Positions 9,285 to 18,595 of a DNA stretch of 64,000 nt are shown here, piece by piece. A program made the position numbers and the translations under genes. Position 1 is the stretch's first letter. Each line of letters begins with the position of its first letter. The notes beneath the pieces were generated by a model. It had not been told where the DNA came from. It did no database searches and saw only the letters and a program-made list of their open reading frames with translations. Source of the stretch: Candidatus Competibacter phosphatis (GTDB lineage: Bacteria > Pseudomonadota > Gammaproteobacteria > Competibacterales > Competibacteraceae); assembly GCF_012939995.1 (NCBI RefSeq), contig NZ_SPMZ01000023.1, positions 1-64,000 of the forward strand, given 5' to 3'.

Positions 9285-10163
9285 ATGTTTCGTGGCAGCA
9301 TGGTGGCGATCGTTACCCCGATGCGCGCGGACGGCGCGCTGGATTTCGAGGCGTTGGCGCGGCTGGTGGAGTTTCATATCGACAGCGGCACCGATGCCAT
9401 TGTCGCCGTCGGTACCACCGGTGAATCGGCGACGCTCGATTATGAGGAACACATCGCGGTGATCCGCAAGGTGGTGGGACAGGTCAAGGGGCGGATTCCG
9501 GTGATCGCCGGTACCGGCGCCAACTCCACCCGCGAGGCGCTGCATCTGACTCAGCGCGCCATGGAGGCCGGTGCCGATGGCTGCCTGTTGGTGACCCCGT
9601 ATTACAACAAGCCCACCCAGGAAGGCTTGTACCAACATTACAAACTGATCGCCGACAGCGTGGCGATCCCGCAGATTCTGTACAACGTGCCCGGTCGCAC
9701 CGCTTGCGATATGAAGCCGGAAACCGTCGAGCGCTTGGCCGATATTCCCAACATCGTCGGCATCAAGGAAGCCAGCGGCAGCATCGAGCGCATTCGGGAA
9801 CTGGTGCGGCGCCTCGGTGATCGCATGGATGTCTACAGCGGCGAGGATGGAATTGCCGCCGAAGCGATTCTCAACGGCGCCAAGGGGACGATTTCGGTCA
9901 CCGCCAACGTCGCGCCGCGCGCCATGCATGAGATGTGCGCCGCCGCGTTGGCTGGCGACCGCAACCTGACCGAAGCCATCGACAACCGGTTGGCCGAACT
10001 GCACAAAGCGTTGTTTCTCGAATCTAACCCGATTCCGGTGAAGTGGGCGGTCGGCCAGTTGGACTTGATTCCACCGGGCATCCGCTTGCCGCTGACGCCG
10101 CTGTCCGACGCCTTGCACCCGGCGGTGCTGGCGGCGATGCGGCAGGCAGGAGTGATTGGATAA
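9285..10163 (+). CDS. dapA: 4-hydroxy-tetrahydrodipicolinate synthase
   Basis: A 292-residue DapA that condenses pyruvate with aspartate semialdehyde in lysine and diaminopimelate synthesis. The Schiff-base lysine is in GIKEASG, the catalytic tyrosine in YNVPGRT, and the substrate-binding loop is TTGESAT. Length equals that of the E. coli enzyme. The ATG follows GAGAG. The stop is 4 nt before the ATG of bamC, matching the widespread dapA-bamC (nlpB) pair. Confidence 0.97.
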   Translation: MFRGSMVAIVTPMRADGALDFEALARLVEFHIDSGTDAIVAVGTTGESATLDYEEHIAVIRKVVGQVKGRIPVIAGTGANSTREALHLTQRAMEAGADGCLLVTPYYNKPTQEGLYQHYKLIADSVAIPQILYNVPGRTACDMKPETVERLADIPNIVGIKEASGSIERIRELVRRLGDRMDVYSGEDGIAAEAILNGAKGTISVTANVAPRAMHEMCAAALAGDRNLTEAIDNRLAELHKALFLESNPIPVKWAVGQLDLIPPGIRLPLTPLSDALHPAVLAAMRQAGVIG

Positions 10164-10167
10164 CACC

Positions 10168-11349
10168 ATGACGATTCGATTTTCGTTTTCCCTTTGGCGC
10201 GCGATCGCGCTTGCCGTCGCCACCCTGATGGTTACCGCAGGTTGTTCCACCAGCTTCGATACCCTGCTGCCGGACCGGCGGCCGGATTACCGGAAAAGCA
10301 CGGTGTCGCAGCCGCTGGAAATCCCGCCGGATCTCACCGCGTCCACCATCGACGATACCTTGCTGGTGCCGGAACTCAACCCGGCGGGTTCGGCCAGCCT
10401 GTCGACCTACGCCAAGGAACGCGGTGGACCGCAAGCGCAGGCCCGCGCGCCCGAGGCGGTGCTGCCGCAGCAGCCGGGCATTACCCTGGAACAGGACGGC
10501 AACCAGCGCTGGTTGGCGATCGCGGCGCCCACCGATCAGGTGTGGCCCAAGGTTCGGGAGTTCTGGACCAGTAACGGTTTTGTCCTGAAGCGCGACGATC
10601 CCACCATCGGCATCATGGAGACCGACTGGGTGGAGAACCGCGCCGATATTCCCCAAGACGGCCTGCGCGGCATTCTGAAAAAGTATCTGGATATCCTCTA
10701 TTCCGCGCCGACCCGCGATAAGTTCCGGGTCCGGCTCGAACGGGCCTCGGACGACAAGGTTACGGATCTGTACCTGACCCATTACGGGGTGGAGGAAGTG
10801 GCGGTCGGCGGCGCGTCCGCCAGTGCCAGCAATGCCTATATCTGGCAGCGGCGACCTTCCGATCCGGAGTTGGAAGCCGAAATGCTCAATCGGCTGACGG
10901 TCTATCTGGGTGCATCGGAGAAGCGAGCCGAGACCCAGCAGGCCAAGGCGGCCGAGACGGCGGGGCCGCGCGTGCGCCGGATCGAGCAGGGTGGCGAGAG
11001 TCAGTTGATCATCGACGAGGACTATTCCCGAGCCTGGCGGTTGGTGGGGCTGGCGCTGGATGGCAGTAATTACGCGGTGGAAGAACAGAACCGCGGTCAG
11101 GGTCTGTATGTGGTCGAGTATCGCGATCCCGAAAAAGAGAACCAGAAACCGGGCAGCGAGGGCTTTTTCTCCAAGTTGGCCTTCTGGCGCGACAAGCCGG
11201 AAGCACCGGCGGTGGGAACCCGCTACCGGGTTCGGCTGGCCGGTCAGGGTACGCACACGTTGGTGGTGGTTCGCAACAGCAGCGACCAGCCCGACGATTC
11301 GGTCGGTGCCCGGCAGTTGCTGGACGTCTTGCAACAGGTCATCAAATAA
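10168..11349 (+). CDS. bamC: Outer membrane assembly lipoprotein BamC (NlpB)
   Basis: A 393-residue lipoprotein component of the BAM complex, anchored in the outer membrane. A basic N-terminus and hydrophobic helix end in a lipobox at VTAGC. The conserved unstructured N-terminal region (YRKSTVSQPLEIPPDL) that contacts BamD follows, then two helix-grip domains. The ATG at 10168 is taken as start; a TTG at 10156 inside the dapA stop region lies closer to an AGGAG sequence and would add four residues. Cotranscription with dapA is likely. Confidence 0.9.
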   Translation: MTIRFSFSLWRAIALAVATLMVTAGCSTSFDTLLPDRRPDYRKSTVSQPLEIPPDLTASTIDDTLLVPELNPAGSASLSTYAKERGGPQAQARAPEAVLPQQPGITLEQDGNQRWLAIAAPTDQVWPKVREFWTSNGFVLKRDDPTIGIMETDWVENRADIPQDGLRGILKKYLDILYSAPTRDKFRVRLERASDDKVTDLYLTHYGVEEVAVGGASASASNAYIWQRRPSDPELEAEMLNRLTVYLGASEKRAETQQAKAAETAGPRVRRIEQGGESQLIIDEDYSRAWRLVGLALDGSNYAVEEQNRGQGLYVVEYRDPEKENQKPGSEGFFSKLAFWRDKPEAPAVGTRYRVRLAGQGTHTLVVVRNSSDQPDDSVGARQLLDVLQQVIK

Positions 11350-11350
11350 T

Positions 11351-11390
11351 GGCGAATGGCGAGCGGCGATTAACGGTTCGCCATCTCGCC
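11351..11390. repeat. Imperfect inverted repeat between bamC and mutL
   Basis: GGCGAATGGCGA at 11351-11362 is nearly the reverse complement of TCGCCATCTCGCC at 11378-11390 (one-base bulge), leaving a loop of about 15 nt. There is no T-tract, so it is not a convincing terminator. It could be a REP-like element or an attenuating hairpin. Confidence 0.4.
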
Positions 11391-11422
11391 ACGCCTCCGC
11401 CCGCTGCGGGATACGCCTTGCG

Positions 11423-13228
11423 GTGAGCGCGGACATTCGGCGATTACCGCCGCAACTGGTCAGCCAGATCGCCGCCGGCGAGGTGGTCGAGCGCCCGGCG
11501 GCGGTTGTCAAGGAACTGTTGGAAAACAGCCTGGATGCTGGAGCGACTCGCATCACCATCGAAGTGGAGCAGGGTGGGGTGCGGTTGATCCGGGTGCGCG
11601 ACGACGGCGGCGGCATTGCTCCCGCGCAACTGGCGCTGGCGCTGGCCCGTCACGCCACCAGCAAGATCGCCAGCTTCGAGGATCTTCAACAGGTGGTCAG
11701 CCTGGGTTTCCGCGGCGAGGCGTTGCCCAGCATCGCTTCGGTGTCGCGGTTGACCCTGACCTCCCGCGTTGCCGGCCAGGACAGCGGTTGGCGCATGGGT
11801 GGCGACGGTGGCGATGTCTTCAGCGAGCCGGTGCCGGCGCCGCATCCGCTGGGCACCACCGTCGAGGCGCGCGAGCTGTTCTTCAACGTTCCCGCCCGGC
11901 GCAAGTTCCTGCGCGGCGAGCGCACCGAGTTCGGTCATATTGAGGAAGGGGTCCGCCGTCTGGCGCTGAGTCGGTTCGCGGTCGGGTTCCACCTCTGGCA
12001 CAACCAGCGCGCGGTATTGCGCCTGGAGCCGGCGCTCGACCGGGAAGCCGGCGCCCGGCGGCTGGCGGAGTTGTGCGGCCGGGAATTCGGCGCGGCCAGC
12101 GTGTGGGTCGACCGTGGCGAGACCGGTTTGCGGTTGACGGGTTGGTTGGGGTTGCCGGCCGTATCGCGCGCGCAACCGGACTTGCAATATTTTTTCGTCA
12201 ACGGCCGGCCGGTGCGCGACCGGATCATGGCGCACGCGGTCCGGCAGGCTTATCGGGATATTCTCTATCAGGATCGTCAGCCGGCGGTCGTGCTCTATCT
12301 GGACATCGACCCTGACCGGGTCGATGTCAACGCCCATCCCGCCAAGCACGAAGTGCGCTTTCGAGACAGCTCGCTCGTCCACGAATTTATTCGTCGCGCT
12401 GTGCAGGCGACGCTGGCCGAGATCAGGCCCGGCACGGCGCCGCGACCCATCGTTCAAGCCGGTGAGCGTTGGCGGCCAGCGGGCGGATCCGGCGGTGGGC
12501 CGGTTTCAGCGGAGCGTTGGGAGCTCCGCCAGCCGGGATTGCCGTTGCGGGTGGACGAACAGATGGCGGTGTACGGTCGGATGCACTCGTCTTCGGGTCC
12601 CGAACCGGCTCCGGCCGATCCCGCTCCCGTCGCGGATGCCGAACGACCGCCGTTGGGCTACGCGCTCGGCCAGTTGCACGGTTGCTATGTGCTGGCGGAA
12701 AACGCCGATGGGCTGGTGGTGGTGGATATGCACGCCGCGCACGAGCGTATCCTGTACGAACGCTTGAAGCGCTTGCAGGCGGAAAACGCGCTCAAGACCC
12801 AGACCTTGCTGGTGCCGGTGACGCTCACGGTGGGTCCCAGGGAGCGCCAGTTGGTCGAAGAGCACGGTGCGCTGTTCGCCCAATCCGGTCTGGAGGTGGC
12901 GATACTGGGGCCGGAAACCCTGGCGGTGCGACAGGTGCCCGTGTTGCTGGTGGATACCGATATCGCCGGGATGGTACGCGACATGTTGGCCGATCTGGCG
13001 GTGCACGAGACCAGTGACCGGTTGGAGGACGCCAACCAAGCGTTGCTGGCCAGTCTGGCCTGTCACGGCGCCATACGCGCCAACCGGCCGCTCAACCTGC
13101 TGGAGATGAATGCCTTGCTGCGTGATATGGAGCGTACCGATCGCGGCGGTCAGTGCAATCACGGTCGACCCACCTGGACGCAACTGACGCTGGACGAGCT
13201 GGATCGACTGTTTCGGCGCGGACGCTGA
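11423..13228 (+). CDS. mutL: DNA mismatch repair protein MutL (endonuclease type)
   Basis: A 601-residue MutL. The GHKL ATPase motifs [20 protein letters not shown] and ATSKI lie in the first 90 residues, with a MutL C-terminal dimerisation domain after about residue 410. The GTG at 11423 is chosen because the protein then begins [19 protein letters not shown] as in relatives. The C-terminal domain has [12 protein letters not shown] (residues 435-446), which fits the DQHA(X)2E(X)4E metal-binding motif of endonuclease-type MutL proteins, absent from E. coli MutL. QCNHGRP near the end is the matching C-terminal motif. Start of the conserved mutL-miaA-hfq-hfl block. Confidence 0.96.
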   Translation: MSADIRRLPPQLVSQIAAGEVVERPAAVVKELLENSLDAGATRITIEVEQGGVRLIRVRDDGGGIAPAQLALALARHATSKIASFEDLQQVVSLGFRGEALPSIASVSRLTLTSRVAGQDSGWRMGGDGGDVFSEPVPAPHPLGTTVEARELFFNVPARRKFLRGERTEFGHIEEGVRRLALSRFAVGFHLWHNQRAVLRLEPALDREAGARRLAELCGREFGAASVWVDRGETGLRLTGWLGLPAVSRAQPDLQYFFVNGRPVRDRIMAHAVRQAYRDILYQDRQPAVVLYLDIDPDRVDVNAHPAKHEVRFRDSSLVHEFIRRAVQATLAEIRPGTAPRPIVQAGERWRPAGGSGGGPVSAERWELRQPGLPLRVDEQMAVYGRMHSSSGPEPAPADPAPVADAERPPLGYALGQLHGCYVLAENADGLVVVDMHAAHERILYERLKRLQAENALKTQTLLVPVTLTVGPRERQLVEEHGALFAQSGLEVAILGPETLAVRQVPVLLVDTDIAGMVRDMLADLAVHETSDRLEDANQALLASLACHGAIRANRPLNLLEMNALLRDMERTDRGGQCNHGRPTWTQLTLDELDRLFRRGR

Positions 13229-13247
13229 GCGGAGAGATCACGGACAG

Positions 13248-14255
13248 GTGACGACGATGGGCGGGACGAGTCTGGCGACGGATTGTGGACTGGTCGATCC
13301 GCGTCCGCCGGTGTTGTTTCTGATGGGGCCGACCGCCTCCGGCAAGACCGCGCTGGCGGTGGCGCTGGCCCAACGCCTGCCGTTCGAAATCATCAGCGTG
13401 GATTCGGCGTTGGTCTACCGGGGCATGGATATCGGCACCGCCAAACCCGATGCGGACACCTTGCGGCTCGTCCCGCACCGACTGGTGGATATTCTCGATC
13501 CGGCCGAGGCGTATTCCGCCGGTCGGTTTCGGACCGATGCCCTGGCTGAGATCGCCGCCATTCAGGCCGCTGATCGTTTTCCGCTGCTGGTCGGTGGCAC
13601 CATGCTGTACTTTCGGGCGCTGGAACGAGGCTTGGCGGAGTTGCCGGTCGCCGATCCGGCGATTCGCACCCGGTTGGCCGAGGAACTGGCAGAGCGTGGT
13701 GGCGCGGCGTTGCATGGACGATTGGCGCGGTGCGATCCGGCCGCCGCCGCGCGGATTCATCCGCACGACGCCCAGCGCATCCAGCGGGCTCTGGAAGTAT
13801 ATGAACTGACCGGGCGCCCGCTGACGGAACTTTGCGCCCGGCCGTGCGACGAAATGTTACCGTTCCGTGTCGTCAAGCTGATCTTGGCGCCGATGGAGCG
13901 GCGGGTTTTGCATGACCGTATTCGAACCCGGTTCCAGCTCATGCTGGAGCAGGGCTTCATTGCCGAAGTGGAGCGCCTGCGCGCGCGTGGCGATTTGGAC
14001 CTGACCAAGCCCTCGATGCGGGCGGTCGGCTATCGGCAGGTTTGGGAGTACCTGGACGGCTTGTTGGATCGCGTGGACATGATCGAGCGCGCCGTGGTGG
14101 CCACGCGCCAGCTCGCCAAGCGGCAGTTGACTTGGCTGCGCGCGGACATGGTGGCGGCATGGCTGGACAGCGGTCAGCCGCGGTTGCTGGAGCAGGTTGT
14201 TGTCGAGTTGCGCGCACGCGGGTTTTTCCCCAAGGACACGCAGTGCTTGTGCTAG
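13248..14255 (+). CDS. miaA: tRNA dimethylallyltransferase
   Basis: A 335-residue MiaA, which adds a dimethylallyl group to A37 of tRNAs reading UNN codons. The P-loop is GPTASGKT near residue 27, followed by [18 protein letters not shown] (substrate and Mg2+ site) and [17 protein letters not shown] at 13248 gives the longest form; ATG 13257 is an alternative. It follows mutL by 19 nt and precedes hfq, as in E. coli. Confidence 0.95.
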   Translation: MTTMGGTSLATDCGLVDPRPPVLFLMGPTASGKTALAVALAQRLPFEIISVDSALVYRGMDIGTAKPDADTLRLVPHRLVDILDPAEAYSAGRFRTDALAEIAAIQAADRFPLLVGGTMLYFRALERGLAELPVADPAIRTRLAEELAERGGAALHGRLARCDPAAAARIHPHDAQRIQRALEVYELTGRPLTELCARPCDEMLPFRVVKLILAPMERRVLHDRIRTRFQLMLEQGFIAEVERLRARGDLDLTKPSMRAVGYRQVWEYLDGLLDRVDMIERAVVATRQLAKRQLTWLRADMVAAWLDSGQPRLLEQVVVELRARGFFPKDTQCLC

Positions 14256-14488
14256 TATGCGAGCGTTTTAGACCGGCCGCTGTTTCGCCGCCGGCGTGAG
14301 CGCGGCATCTTGGGAACGGGGTGATTCCCATGAATAATACACGGCGGGAACGTGGCGAGCCGGTCCGATGGGTATTTCTGAGGGGGTAGGCACGCATCGT
14401 GCATGGTGTCTGTGGTTTAGGATGATTTCAAGAATCCTTGAGATTTTTTTTGTATGTTTCGTGCCCATAACAACAAGGGAGAATCGTA

Positions 14489-14740
14489 ATGGCGAAAGGT
14501 CATTCCCTTCAGGAACCGTTCTTGAATGCATTGCGCAAGGAACGAATTCCGGTTTCGGTCTATTTGGTCAACGGGATCAAGCTGCAGGGCCAGATCGAGT
14601 CTTTCGATCAGTTCGTGGTGCTGCTCAAGAACAGCGTCAGCCAAATGATCTACAAACATGCCATTTCCACGGTCGTACCGGTGCGCAACGTGCGCTTGAA
14701 TCTGGCAACGGACGACGGCACCGCCGGCGATCCGTCCTGA
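14489..14740 (+). CDS. hfq: RNA chaperone Hfq
   Basis: An 83-residue Hfq, a hexameric Sm-like RNA chaperone for small regulatory RNAs. Sm1 motif residues are in [15 protein letters not shown], and Sm2 is YKHAIST. The distal and proximal face residues (Q8, K31-like and Y/KH) are conserved. AGGGAG precedes the ATG. The 233-nt gap after miaA contains a TGGGAA/TTCCCA hairpin (14311-14330) but no clear promoter that I can defend. Confidence 0.98.
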   Translation: MAKGHSLQEPFLNALRKERIPVSVYLVNGIKLQGQIESFDQFVVLLKNSVSQMIYKHAISTVVPVRNVRLNLATDDGTAGDPS

Positions 14741-14770
14741 CCGGTTCGAGCGGAATTACGGGGGGGCGTT

Positions 14771-16072
14771 TTGTTCGAGCGTCCGCGCGGCGGCGAACGT
14801 GCTGTTCTGGTGCACCTGTCGCTGGACAAGCCTGAAAGCAGTCAGGATTTCACCGAGTTTCAGGAGCTGGCCGCATCGGCGGGCGCCGAGTGCGTGGCGC
14901 TGATTACCGGGCGACGACGCACGCCGGATCCCCGCCTGTTCGTCGGCGGCGGCAAGGCCGAGGAAATCCGGGATGCGGCACGAAGCGGCGGGGCGGAACT
15001 GGTCATTTTCGATCACGCCCTGTCGCCCAGCCAGGAACGCAATCTGGAGACGCTGCTGCAATGCCGGGTTCTGGATCGTACCGGCCTGATCCTGGATATC
15101 TTTGCCCAGCGGGCGCGCAGTTTCGAAGGCAAGCTGCAGGTGGAACTGGCGCAATTGCGCCATCTATCCACGCGGCTGGTGCGCGGCTGGACGCACCTGG
15201 AGCGACAACGTGGCGGCATTGGGCTGCGTGGTCCGGGTGAAACCCAGCTCGAAACCGACCGTCGCCTGCTGGCCGACCGGATACGGCAGATCCGCCTGCG
15301 TTTGGATCGGGTCGATCGGCAACGCGAGCAGGGGCGGCGGGCCAGACGCAAGGCTGATCTACCGACAGTCTCGCTGGTCGGCTATACCAACGCGGGTAAA
15401 TCCACCCTGTTCAATGCCCTGACGCAGGCCGGCGTCTATGTGGCGGATCAATTGTTCGCCACCCTGGATCCGACGCTGCGGCGGCTGGATCTGCCAGGCG
15501 CCGAGCCGATCGTGCTGGCCGATACCGTGGGTTTCGTCAGCCGTCTTCCGCACGAGTTGGTGGCGGCCTTCCGCTCGACCCTGCGAGAGACCTGTGAAGC
15601 CAGCCTGCTGTTGCATGTGATCGACGCCGGCCATCCGGATCGAGACGACATCATCGCCCAGGTGGACGCCGTGCTGACGGAGATCGGCGCGGCGGAGGTG
15701 CCCTGCTTGCGGATCTTCAACAAGATCGATCTGACGGGTGAATCGCCTCGGCTGGAGCGGGACGCCGAAGGGCAACCGCGAGCCGTTTGGTTGTCGGCGG
15801 CATCCGGTACGGGCACCGACCTGCTGATCGCGGCGCTGGCCGAGCGTCTGCGAGGCGAGACCATGCATGGTTGGTTATGTCTGCCCCCGGCGGCAGCCCG
15901 GTTGCGAGCGCGTCTGTTCAGTCTGGACGCGGTGGTGGACGAGCGGATTGGGCCGGCGGGAGAATGGTTGATCGAGGTGCGCACATCGCGCAGTAATATG
16001 GATCTGCTCCGTCGCCGGGACGGCTTGCAAGCGGAATGGGTGCGTTCGGGTCTGGCAATCCCGGCGGTGTGA
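14771..16072 (+). CDS. hflX: GTPase HflX
   Basis: A 433-residue ribosome-associated GTPase of the HflX family, which splits or rescues stalled 70S ribosomes under stress. The start is a TTG at 14771, chosen because the protein then begins MFERPRGGERAVLVHL like other HflX proteins. The N-terminal HflX domain and coiled-coil arm with GGIGLRGPGETQLE precede the G domain: G1 GYTNAGKST near residue 206, G3 DTVGF, G4 NKID. Part of the hfq-hflX-hflK-hflC operon. Confidence 0.96.
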   Translation: MFERPRGGERAVLVHLSLDKPESSQDFTEFQELAASAGAECVALITGRRRTPDPRLFVGGGKAEEIRDAARSGGAELVIFDHALSPSQERNLETLLQCRVLDRTGLILDIFAQRARSFEGKLQVELAQLRHLSTRLVRGWTHLERQRGGIGLRGPGETQLETDRRLLADRIRQIRLRLDRVDRQREQGRRARRKADLPTVSLVGYTNAGKSTLFNALTQAGVYVADQLFATLDPTLRRLDLPGAEPIVLADTVGFVSRLPHELVAAFRSTLRETCEASLLLHVIDAGHPDRDDIIAQVDAVLTEIGAAEVPCLRIFNKIDLTGESPRLERDAEGQPRAVWLSAASGTGTDLLIAALAERLRGETMHGWLCLPPAAARLRARLFSLDAVVDERIGPAGEWLIEVRTSRSNMDLLRRRDGLQAEWVRSGLAIPAV

Positions 16073-16106
16073 AGAGTATCGGAGATAACGAATTTTGAGG
16101 TACGAC

Positions 16107-17417
16107 ATGGCCTGGAATGAACCGGGAGGCGGCAATCGCGATCCCTGGAGTGGAGGCGGCCGCGATCAGGGGCCGCCCGATCTGGATGAGGTGATCCGCA
16201 AACTGTCGGACAAGTTTGGCGCCCTGCTGGGTAGTCGGCGTAGTGGCGACGGTGGCGGCGGCGGTGGCGGTGGATCTTCGGGTGCCGGATTTGCCGGGGT
16301 CGGTCTGGTGGTCGGGTTGATCGCTCTGATCGGTTGGTTGATCGCCAGTATCTACATCGTCAACGAAGGCGAGCGTGGCGTGGTGCTACGTTTCGGCCGC
16401 TATCTGGAGACCACGTTGCCAGGTCCGCACCTGCGGTTGTTCCCCATCGACCGGGTGGAGATCGTGAATGTCGAGCAACGGCGCTTCCGGGAAATCGGCT
16501 ATCGCTCCGGCGGTAACGGCGGCCGGCAAGCGGCGATCCGTTCGGTGCCGAAGGAGGCGTTGATGCTGACTCAGGACGAGAACATCGTGGACGTGCGGCT
16601 GGCGGTGCAATACCAGGTCAAGGATCCTCGTGCCTACCTGTTCCACCTGATCGATCCGGAAAGCGTTCTGGTTCAGGTGGTGGAAAGCGCCGCGCGGGAA
16701 ACCATCGGCAAAAGCACCATGGATTTCGTGCTGACCGAAGGCCGCAGCGATATCGTGGCCGATATCAAGACCCTGAGTCAGCGCATTCTGGACAGCTACG
16801 GTCCGGATCAGCCGGCCGAGGCGCCGCCGACGGGGCAGGAAGCGGTGCAGGCCGGATTGGATAAACAGCAGGGTGGCGCCGGTCTGCAAATCGTGACCGT
16901 GGTGCTGCAGGATGCCCAGCCGCCGGAGGAAGTGCAGGATGCGTTCGCCGACGCGATCAAGGCGCGCGAGGACGAACAGCGACTCAAGAACGAAGCCGAA
17001 GCCTACGCCAATGAAATCATCCCGAAGGCGCGCGGTCAGGCGGCTCGGCGGCTGCAGGAAGCCTCGGCTTATAAAGAACAGGTCGTCGCCCAGGCCCAGG
17101 GCGAGGCCAGTCGCTTCGAGCAGTTGCTGTCGGCGTATCAGAAGGCGCCGGAGGTCACTCGCGAGCGCTTGTATCTGGAGACCTTGGAGTCGGTGTTGTC
17201 GCAGACGAGCAAGGTGTTGGTGGATGTCAAGAGCACCAATAACCTGTTGTATCTGCCACTGGATCGACTGCTCAACCCCTCGGCGGGATCGAATGCGGCC
17301 AGCCCGGCGACCAGCTCCTTGCCGGAGACCTTGCCCGCCACCTCGTCGACAACGATCGACGGCAGCGCGGCGGCCACGCGTTTGCGCGATCTTAACCGCG
17401 GTCGGGAGGTGCGCTAA
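16107..17417 (+). CDS. hflK: FtsH protease modulator HflK
   Basis: A 436-residue SPFH/band-7 protein that forms the HflKC cage around FtsH in the inner membrane. A Gly-rich, proline-rich N-terminus (MAWNEPGGG), a glycine run near residue 50 and one membrane helix (about 60-82) precede the SPFH domain and a long coiled coil (about 270-350). The ATG at 16107 has a GAGG site 6 nt upstream and matches the MAWN start of E. coli HflK; a TTG at 16095 is in frame but less likely. The stop overlaps the hflC start (TAATG). Confidence 0.96.
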   Translation: MAWNEPGGGNRDPWSGGGRDQGPPDLDEVIRKLSDKFGALLGSRRSGDGGGGGGGGSSGAGFAGVGLVVGLIALIGWLIASIYIVNEGERGVVLRFGRYLETTLPGPHLRLFPIDRVEIVNVEQRRFREIGYRSGGNGGRQAAIRSVPKEALMLTQDENIVDVRLAVQYQVKDPRAYLFHLIDPESVLVQVVESAARETIGKSTMDFVLTEGRSDIVADIKTLSQRILDSYGPDQPAEAPPTGQEAVQAGLDKQQGGAGLQIVTVVLQDAQPPEEVQDAFADAIKAREDEQRLKNEAEAYANEIIPKARGQAARRLQEASAYKEQVVAQAQGEASRFEQLLSAYQKAPEVTRERLYLETLESVLSQTSKVLVDVKSTNNLLYLPLDRLLNPSAGSNAASPATSSLPETLPATSSTTIDGSAAATRLRDLNRGREVR

Positions 17418-18298
17418 TGGCTCTGTCTCAATTGCCGGTATCCCGGAACGTGCTGTTGGGCGCGGTCTCCGCCGTTGTGTTGCTGCTGTCGCTGTCGCTG
17501 TTTACGGTGGATGAAACCCAGACCGCGCTTCGCTTTCAGTTGGGTGAAATGGTCGAGGCGGATTACCAGCCGGGCCTGCACTGGAAATGGCCGCTGATCA
17601 ACAATATCCGCAAGTTCGATCGACGCTTGCAAACCCTGGATACCGAACCGGAGCGGTTTCTGACCGCTGAAAAGAAGAACGTCATCGTCGATTCCTTTGC
17701 CATGTGGCGCATCCAGGACGTGCGACGGTTCTACACGGCGGTGGGCGGCGATCCGGTTCAGGCTAACGTGCGACTGGATCAGATCGTCAAGGACGGCCTG
17801 CGCAGCGAGTTCAGCAAGCGCACCATCCAGGAAGTGGTATCGGGTGATCGCGACCAGATCATGGAAACCTTGAGTCGCCTGCTCAAGGAGCAAGCCAAAC
17901 AGTTGGGGATCGCCGCTGTGGACGTGCGGATTAAGCGGATCGATTTGCCACCGGATGTCAGCAATTCGGTATTTAGCCGCATGAAAGCCGAACGGTTGCG
18001 GGTGGCCAAGGATTTCCGCTCGCGCGGCGCCGAGGCCGCCGAGCGTATTCGCGCCGATGCCGACCGGCAAAGCACGGTGATTCTGGCCGAAGCCTATCGC
18101 GACGCGGAACGGCAGCGCGGCGAAGGCGATGCCCAAGCCACCGATATCTATGCCCGGGCGTACGGCAAGGATCAGGACTTTTACAGTTTCTCGCGTAGCC
18201 TGACGGCCTATCGACAAAGCTTCGGCGACAAGAGCGACATACTGCTGCTACAGCCGGAAGGTTCTCAGTTCTTCCAGTATTTCAATAAATTGCAATGA
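17417..18298 (+). CDS. hflC: FtsH protease modulator HflC
   Basis: A 293-residue partner of HflK with one N-terminal membrane helix (about residues 12-30) and an SPFH domain facing the periplasm. The conserved TVDETQTALRFQLG and SFAMWRIQDVRRFY segments are clear. It starts within the hflK stop codon, which suggests translational coupling and equal amounts of the two cage subunits. Confidence 0.96.
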   Translation: MALSQLPVSRNVLLGAVSAVVLLLSLSLFTVDETQTALRFQLGEMVEADYQPGLHWKWPLINNIRKFDRRLQTLDTEPERFLTAEKKNVIVDSFAMWRIQDVRRFYTAVGGDPVQANVRLDQIVKDGLRSEFSKRTIQEVVSGDRDQIMETLSRLLKEQAKQLGIAAVDVRIKRIDLPPDVSNSVFSRMKAERLRVAKDFRSRGAEAAERIRADADRQSTVILAEAYRDAERQRGEGDAQATDIYARAYGKDQDFYSFSRSLTAYRQSFGDKSDILLLQPEGSQFFQYFNKLQ

Positions 18299-18352
18299 CT
18301 GGAAGCGATGGCTGGGTCGACAACGGTATCGCGTCCCCCAGCGAACGCCGCC

Positions 18353-18538
18353 ATGTGGAATGAACTGCTGGCGGCTTTCGGCCTGATGCTGGTGCTGGAA
18401 GGTATCTTGCCGTTCCTCAGTCCAGGCCGTTTGCGCCAGACGTTGTTGCAGATGGCAAAACTGGAGGATCGTGCGCTGCGTCTGATTGGATTGGCCAGTA
18501 TGTTGCTGGGGTTGTTGGTGCTGTATGTATTTCGCTGA
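18353..18538 (+). CDS. DUF2065 small membrane protein (YjeT family)
   Basis: A 61-residue protein with two hydrophobic helices (about 5-20 and 43-60) joined by a basic loop. Its sequence (LMLVLEGILPFLSPGRLR and LIGLASMLLGLLVLY) fits DUF2065/YjeT. E. coli yjeT lies in the same place after hflC. The ATG at 18353 is preferred over one at 18308 because the family starts directly with the first helix. Function unknown. Confidence 0.85.
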   Translation: MWNELLAAFGLMLVLEGILPFLSPGRLRQTLLQMAKLEDRALRLIGLASMLLGLLVLYVFR

Positions 18539-18595
18539 GTTCGCCCGATCCATCCTCCACCGGTTTTTCCGGATCTCACTACATTTTCTCCCACC

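Noticed and set aside
14311-14330. TGGGAA/TTCCCA hairpin between miaA and hfq as a terminator
   Set aside because: The 6-bp stem has no T-tract and lies inside a conserved operon, so termination is not supported.
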